NCBI RefSeq assembly: GCF_030247185.1
Contig: NC_080571.1
Location: 349,118,254 to 349,182,253 of the forward strand
Direction of reading: 5' to 3'
Source of the DNA: Malaya genurostris
Taxonomy: Eukaryota > Arthropoda > Insecta > Diptera > Culicidae
Length of the DNA: 64,000 nt
Shown: positions 58,612 to 64,000 of the stretch, piece by piece
Numbering within the stretch: the first letter of the stretch is position 1
How the letters are laid out: the number at the start of each line of letters is the position of its first letter
Notes under the pieces: model-generated
Told to the model about the DNA's origin: nothing
Databases searched by the model: none
What the model saw: the letters and a program-made list of their open reading frames with translations, nothing else
Translations under genes and position numbers: made by a program

Positions 58612-58736
58612 GAATTTCGTATAATCAATTTCGTTGTAATTTGACGATTTGGAAGTACTATTTTGCAAAGTAATTTGTATTTTATTTAGTACTTCCAACT
58701 CGTCAAAATAGAACGAAACCAATTATACGAAATTCC
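58612..58736. repeat. Foldback repeat with 49-bp arms
   Basis: The left arm (gaatttcgtataatcaattt.. to ggaagtacta, 58612-58660) pairs with the right arm (58687-58736) with about 7 mismatches around a loop of about 26 bases. This is a small foldback element or hairpin. Confidence 0.8.
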
Positions 58737-58901
58737 TAAATACTAAAAAAAGTGATTTGAAGTGGCCTCCGGATTTAGCGGTACCAGAAATGTTCAATAC
58801 TCCTATTATAGTGAAGCAACAACTCAAAGCGAATGAACCTATTTTCATCTTACCCTTAAGGTCTATTTATCGAAGAGAGACGGTGAATCAAAGTCTAACT
58901 A

Positions 58902-59138
58902 GGGTAACAGAGGTATTTTGGCCACTTCATATATTTTGGCCCACCTGAAAAACTTTATCGGTTTTCTCGGATTTTATCGATGTTAAGTAACCCATGTTGC
59001 ATTAATTTGAAGTTTATCACATAAAATTACCTATTGCGGAAGAGTTTTTCAAAGATATTACAACATTTGGTGGATATTTTTACAAAGTGGGCCAAAATAA
59101 ATTCAATCCTAAAGTGGGCCAAAATACCCCTGTTACCC
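58902..59138. mobile_element. MITE with 24-bp inverted ends and TA duplication
   Basis: 237 bases starting GGGTAACAGAGGTATTTTGG. The right end read inward is GGGTAACAGGGGTATTTTGG, one mismatch. TA flanks both sides (58900-58901, 59139-59140). Sub-terminal tattttggccca repeats lie inside. There is no ORF. The TA duplication suggests movement by a Tc1/mariner-type enzyme. Confidence 0.88.
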
Positions 59139-59490
59139 TAATGGTTTTCGTATATAAGATGACTACTGGAGCTAAAATGACTACCGGAACCGTTACCTTG
59201 CATGTTTCGAAACACTCATATGCCAAAGTAATAATGTATACTCAATGTTACAGCTTTAATCACTTACCTTGAGGCTGAGAATGTCCTATCAAAATGTTCA
59301 TTTGTTACCTTACAACAATGAGAAGAGCAATGGAAAAAATGATTGAAATTTCAAAACATTAATCCAACTTTTTTGAACTCCGTGCATAAACGTGAATTCA
59401 AAACGAGAATTTCAAATCTAGTAGCCGGGTTCCATTCCACGAAAGTCATTGAGGTTTTCAAGGCATGCTGTTTGAAGATGTTCATTTTTA

Positions 59491-59730
59491 TGTCGTTTTC
59501 GCTTGAGCCAAAACTAATCCAGTTTCCACTCTAACTGTTGTCAAACCGTTTGTTTGAAGCCAGTTTCGAACCTAGTTTCAACGTTGTTGAACTCAGTTTC
59601 GAACCTGCTTTTTATATCAGATTTGCTCAAACCTCCGTTGCTAAGTGCGACATCAACACAGTTTCGTGAAAAGTGTTTGTTTGATGAAACTACCCTGGGT
59701 CAGTTTCAGTTTTCTCAAGCGAATACGACA
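59491..59730 (+). mobile_element. MITE, Harbinger-like family copy 3 (complete)
   Basis: 240 bases with ends TGTCGTTTTCGCTTGAG and, read inward from the right, TGTCGTATTCGCTTGAG, flanked by TTA (59488-59490 and 59731-59733). It is the complete member defining copies at 7191 and 33868. A frame of about 64 codons is open in all three, but its meaning is unproven. Confidence 0.82.
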
Positions 59731-59930
59731 TTAGATTTCGCTTGTTGAAATCGTAGCGACACGCGATTTAACGTCAATCAATACAGTTTATGATTGCAGT
59801 TGTTCTGTCAGAAAATTATTTCTAAAGCTTGCTGATAATGAGCAACAAGAAAAATCCGTGCATTCGGGAAGTTTCGCCGAACTCAGGAGTTTTACTCAGC
59901 GAAGCGTTTGAATAACATGTTTGATGAATA

Positions 59931-60197
59931 ACAATTCTGTATAAAATGTTCAAAACGACGTATGTAACAATGAGAGATTCTCTTTGTTTACTTTCTCTTT
60001 CGATTATTGCGAAATATTCCTGCTTATTTCGGTAATTTTTCCAGAGTAGATTAAAAGATGATAGCTTTAGTTATTATTATCGGTAAATGATTGGAGAGAA
60101 GGTTTGCTAAGAGTGCCGTAATAATCAAAAGAGAAAGTAAACAAAGAGAATCTCTCATTGTTACATATGTCGTTTTGAACATTTTATACAGAATTGT
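59931..60197. repeat. Long hairpin with 78-bp arms
   Basis: 59931-60008 is the inverse of 60120-60197 with 76 of 78 positions paired, around a 111-base loop. No TA or other target duplication is obvious. It could be a foldback transposon or a hairpin-RNA source when the tutl intron is transcribed. Confidence 0.9.
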
Positions 60198-60199
60198 CC

Positions 60200-61445
60200 T
60201 TCCGGAAACCCACGAACAATTGGAAACACTATTCGAGTATACTCATTTTTTGTACCAGCGTGGATCAGTTTTTCTGGATTATCTCAAAATTGTGTATACA
60301 ACAATGCTATTAAGGCCGGAGGACAGTGGGTCGCGTATAGATTGAACCGACCATGTGGCTCCCTCGATTCCCTTTGCGTGTGTGTGTTCAGAAATCGTTT
60401 GAGTTGATTTTATTTCTCTTCTCTCCTCTCCTTTTACCGAAGGTTACTAGGGGAAAAAAGCGGATAAAATGCGGACGCATTGAAACTGACTGTGTTTCAC
60501 AGTAAAATATGAGATTTCAGTTTTATCGCGACAACATACCTTCTGATCAAATTTCTGGTCCATTAATACCGCGCGCGTTAACCCAATCGGTAAATTTTTT
60601 TTCTCTCTATGTTGGTACAACTGTCACTGTGACATTTCTGTTAAGTTTGAGCGGGATATCCCAATTAGTGTGTGTTTGGCAGCTGTTTGTTAACGGCACG
60701 AAAATTTGTTTTTGGTTGTTTTTACCTAAGACAGGATTAGACAACTGGTTTCTTTTTCCAGAAAAATATTTCTCTTCTTTCTCCGGTTGCTTCCTGTTAT
60801 AAGTTATGCATCCCTCACGCCCACTGTGGCCGATATTTTCTTATTCTGAAAATTATCTCCCCTCATAACATGCCATTTAGACAAATGTTATATCAGGCAA
60901 AAATATAGAACTGAATTCAGTTTGATCAGATGTATCTTTTGTAAGAAAACGTTAAATAGAAAAATTCTAAATCACTTGATTTTGATCAATTTATTATTGC
61001 AGTTTTATTAACAAAAGTATCCAGCATATTCAATTTGAGAAAAACATTAACAAACAAAAGTATCCGAGGATTTGGTGCCGTTCTAAAGTACAACCAAAAT
61101 AATCCATGTTCTCGTCCATATCATACAATCACGTGTTTTGAGGCATTCTCTTTGTATCATCCAGTGATTGTTGAATCTACTCGTAAACTTTCCACATTCA
61201 CAGAAATTAAAAAAAATTGAACTTGAATAACAAAAAAAAAATTAAGTTTTAAGAAGATGTTCAGAAAAGCAAAATATTCAATATCAAACTACATTGTCAC
61301 CGACGATACTGACAACACTTTTTATACCACCCTGCAGTAATATTAATTTCAACAACTTGTACTTGCTTATGTCATTTTCAACCAATCACGAGCTGGTCCA
61401 AAACTGGCTCGAAACTGTGTGTTTCAAATAGAGTTTCGGGTATGG
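60200..61445. other. Intronic DNA, no gene recognised
   Basis: ORFs up to 97 codons have no known motif; no transposon ends were found. Confidence 0.45.
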
Positions 61446-61764
61446 AATTTTGTTTATTTTTTGTTTATTTTTTGGGAGCAGGGAAAAGCCCGATGGAGAT
61501 GAAACTTGGCAATCTCTCTCTCCAGCAGGCATAAAACCTCCTCATCTTTCGTATCAACAGATTACAATGATCCAACAGATACAATAAGGCTTAACACTAA
61601 CAATAAAAACTTATAATTAAAACTAAACCTATAACCCTATATCTAGTTGATGACACCAAGCACTACAGGGCAGCAATAGTGTTCTTGCTTCAACTGGCGG
61701 AGAAAAGGGGATAGGTAAATGGATGATGAAGGTAGGTGAAGGGGGTGGAAAGTAAGCGTGGTCG

Positions 61765-62040
61765 AACAACGGGGTTAGAATCGGCATGTAGATCTAATTA
61801 GTGGTCGAAAAGATGGTGGAAGACGGAGAGAAAGACGGGGTTAGAATCGGCAAGTAGATCTAATTAGTAATCGAAAAGATGGTGGAAGACGGAGGAAATA
61901 AGGAAGTGCGACCGGGTTACTATTTGCAAGCGAATCTGATTAGTTTCCAATAGAAATAAATAAGACGAAGAAAATGAGAAGGGGAGCGAAAGGGTTAATA
62001 TCATCGAGCGAATCTGAGTAGTTTCCAACGGTGATGGGAG
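61765..62040 (-). repeat. 3' UTR tandem repeat of the LINE
   Basis: Four diverging copies of a unit of about 66-75 bases; the first two (cggggttagaatcggca, tagatctaattagt, gaaaagatggtggaagacgg) are almost identical, and the third and fourth are progressively different. Confidence 0.85.
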
Positions 62041-62117
62041 AAATTTTTGTATTTTTGTTCAACCATCACTAGGTTCAACAAAAATACAAACGGTTACAGA
62101 CAAAACCTGATCCAAAG

Positions 62118-63215
62118 TTAATCTGACAAGTGGCAATGAAACAATCGTTTGATCATATTTCGGGATAGATGAAAGTCGAAAACATTGGAGCAGCTATTGA
62201 ATGTCCTGCACATACTGGAAAATGGTTCATTGTAACCATAATTTGTTCGTGCAATGGGTAAACTCAAGAAACGATGAGAGCGTAGATTACGTCGATGAAT
62301 GTCCAGATTAATCAATTGCAGAAGTTCGGGACAATCGATACGTGATTGTAATAAATCAGCAACAAAAACGGCTTTGGAGACATTCCTACGAACAGATAGT
62401 AGATCCAGGTCAATAAGCTTACAACGATCTTTGTAGCTAGGAAGATTAGTGGGATCCCTCCAAGGTAAATTGCGCAGAGCGAATCTAACAAATTTACGCT
62501 GGATAGTTTCGATGCGTGCAATGTCGATTTGATAGTGAGGTGTCCAGACAACAGCTGCATATTCTAGCGTCGAACGGATAAGAGCACAATATAATGCCTT
62601 AAGACAGTATACATTAGTAAAGCTCTTGGTAACACGAAAGACGAAACCCAATAGCTTGGAGGCCTTCGAAATCACATAATCGATGTGACTTTTGAAGTCC
62701 AGCTTGGAATCAAGAATGATACCCAAATCTTTCACGGAAGATTCACGTTTCAGTATATTGTGCGAGATGCTATAGTCGTAGGTAATCAGTGAGCGTTTAC
62801 GAGTAAACGACAAAACGGTACACTTCGAGGCATTCAAAACCATTCTATTATCCTGACACCAGTTTGTGAATAAGTCTAACTGTGACTGCAAATATATAGT
62901 GTCTTCTTGACATTTAACTAAATAAAATAGCTCGAAGTCGTCTGCGAAGGATAGTTTGTGGCATTTTAATATGAAGTTGAGATCATTGAGGTAGAGTAAA
63001 AATAAGAATGGACCTAAGCGACTGCCTTGAGGGACTCCAGAGTTGACAGCGAAAGGCACTGTAATGAAGTCTCCGATCTTTACAGACATTTCGCGACCAA
63101 TTAGATACGACTCGAGCCAATTTAGCAACGATCCACTGAAGCCAAGTCTATTGAGTTTTGCTACTGCTATTTGGTGGTTTATTTTGTCAAAGGCTGCAGA
63201 GGAATCATTAAAAAC
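62118..63215 (-). pseudogene. Reverse transcriptase C-terminal part of the LINE
   Basis: An open frame without stops from the truncation to 62118. It begins with motif A (NDSSAAFDKINHQIAVAKL), then LLNWLESYLIGREMSVKI, SGVPQGSRLGPFLFLLYL, the active site LSFADDFELFY, VLNASKCTVLSF, SVKDLGIILDSKLDFKSH and LLGFVFRVTKSFTNVYCLKA, ending LIKRLFHCHLSD-like. It has no RNase H domain, fitting the CR1/T1 group. Only the 5' half (endonuclease and early RT) is missing, so the surviving part was intact when inserted. It is not functional alone. The first ATG at 63128 is internal. Confidence 0.88.
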
Positions 63216-63219
63216 CTGT

Positions 63220-63440
63220 TTTAAGCCACCTAGTGGTGTAATGATGCCTTTCTCATGTACAAAATTTTTCTCTTCGATTTTTGAAAAAAATCAAGAGATT
63301 GTTTGTGCATAAAATACAGAATAAAACAGTTCTTTGATTGCGTAAGTCATCCTTAAGAAAACGAAGTGGGTTCACTATTATATGCACTTCCGGCACCGGA
63401 ACCCGAGAACCGGTATAATCAAAGTCGGTTCGTACGGCCA
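63220..63440. repeat. Dispersed repeat (CCACCTAGTGGTG start)
   Basis: Opens with the palindrome ccacctagtggtg, then gatgcctttctcatg. Later cttccggcaccggaaccc and tcaaagtcggttcgtacggc tie it to the CCGGAACCGG family. Confidence 0.5.
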
Positions 63441-63558
63441 GCACCTAACATGACACACAAACTCTACTAGTGTTTATTCAAATTTTGAAGATTTTATACA
63501 TTTCTGCCATCGCACTCTAAATAACTATTTAAATGTTTGTTGCATCCGAAAATATTTT

Positions 63559-64000
63559 AAGTGACGGTGTACAATATTGAACACACTTTATCCTATAATT
63601 CCGGAACCGGAAGTCGGATACAAATGAAATTCAGGAATTCCGAACCTTTCATTTGAATCTAAGTTAGTGGAAATCGGTCAAACCATCGCTGAGAAAAGTG
63701 AGTGAGATCTATTTTGGTATATATGACCACTATTTCCGGTACTTCTGGAACCGGATACCGGGAACCAGGATAGCCGGAATCGGTTTGTTTAGTTCCCTAC
63801 TGATAATGACTATCGATTTGTGTAGTTTCGAGACCAGTTTAGGAATTTTTTTACGTGTTTTGTTTCGCCGGTTTAAGTGACGGTGTACAATATCGAACAC
63901 ACTTTACCCTATAACTCCGGAACCGGAAGTCGGATCCAGATGAAATTCAGGAATTCCGTATTGGACCACGAGACCTTTCATTTGAATCTAAGATTGTGGA
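63559..64000 (+). repeat. Tandem repeat with a period of about 316 bp
   Basis: aagtgacggtgtacaatat begins a unit at 63559 and again at 63875. Each continues with cgaacacactttaycctata, ccggaaccggaagtcgga and catttgaatctaag. The second unit runs off the window, so a longer array may follow. Fragments of the same sequence at 10085, 30296 and 45195 show it is dispersed as well as tandem. Confidence 0.8.

Larger units (their letters stand above)
61450..63215 (-). mobile_element. 5'-truncated LINE (CR1/T1-like)
   Basis: Minus-strand LINE remnant: about 1.1 kb of reverse-transcriptase ORF, then a 3' UTR of about 0.65 kb with tandem repeats (61765-62040) and a tail of repeated AAATAAAC (61450-61475). 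The 5' cut lies near 63215, just upstream of RT motif A, which is typical of aborted reverse transcription. No target duplication was recognised. Confidence 0.85.

Overview
The window is eukaryotic, insect nuclear DNA. The only host gene I recognise is the start of turtle (tutl), an immunoglobulin-superfamily neural cell-surface protein. It lies on the + strand as four coding exons (15397-16024, 31468-31595, 41894-42176, 49530-49771) that splice into 427 continuous codons: a long Ser/Thr/Asn-rich N-terminus, a hydrophobic signal segment, Ig domain 1 and Ig domain 2. The rest of the gene must lie beyond base 64000. Introns 1 to 4 are about 15.4, 10.3, 7.4 and more than 14.2 kb. The dipteran-like tutl protein, large introns and transposon mix (ITmD37E/DD37E elements known from mosquitoes, I-, LOA- and Jockey-type LINEs, a tRNA-derived SINE) point to a culicid mosquito with a large genome. 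That identification is inference; no species is claimed.

Layout. 1-15354: upstream DNA with LINE, MITE and SINE fragments, degenerate repeats and one possible orphan exon near 9.7 kb; from about 13.5 kb it becomes less repetitive, as expected near the tutl promoter. 15355-16024: two small upstream ORFs and exon 1. Intron 1 (16025-31467): an 11-bp telomere-like array 140 bp after exon 1, a 10-bp minisatellite, a broken DD37E transposon, a pure TA tract, and two head-to-tail Helitron-like elements. The second Helitron was split by a full-length I-clade LINE with both ORFs open and a 13-14 bp target duplication. Intron 2 (31596-41893): a damaged third Helitron copy holding a MITE, a LINE fragment and a second-family DD37E element. 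Intron 3 (42177-49529): a degenerate repeat field, a Jockey-type gag ORF broken by a stop, and a three-level nest (mariner split by a LINE, the LINE split by a DD37E element). Intron 4 (49772-64000): a defective LOA-type LINE between identical 98-bp direct repeats, a complete-ended DD37E element, a SINE with target duplication, three short inverted-repeat elements, a 78-bp-arm hairpin, a 5'-truncated LINE and a roughly 316-bp repeat running off the window end.

Together this is one host transcription unit whose introns have been filled by successive transposon insertions, several of which can be ordered in time by who interrupts whom. I see no CRISPR array, prokaryotic operon, rRNA gene or canonical tRNA gene. 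The strongest leads are the intact I-clade element, the alternating TTAGG/TTAGGG array, the 98-bp repeats around the LOA element, and the pair of in-frame splice donors after tutl exon 2.
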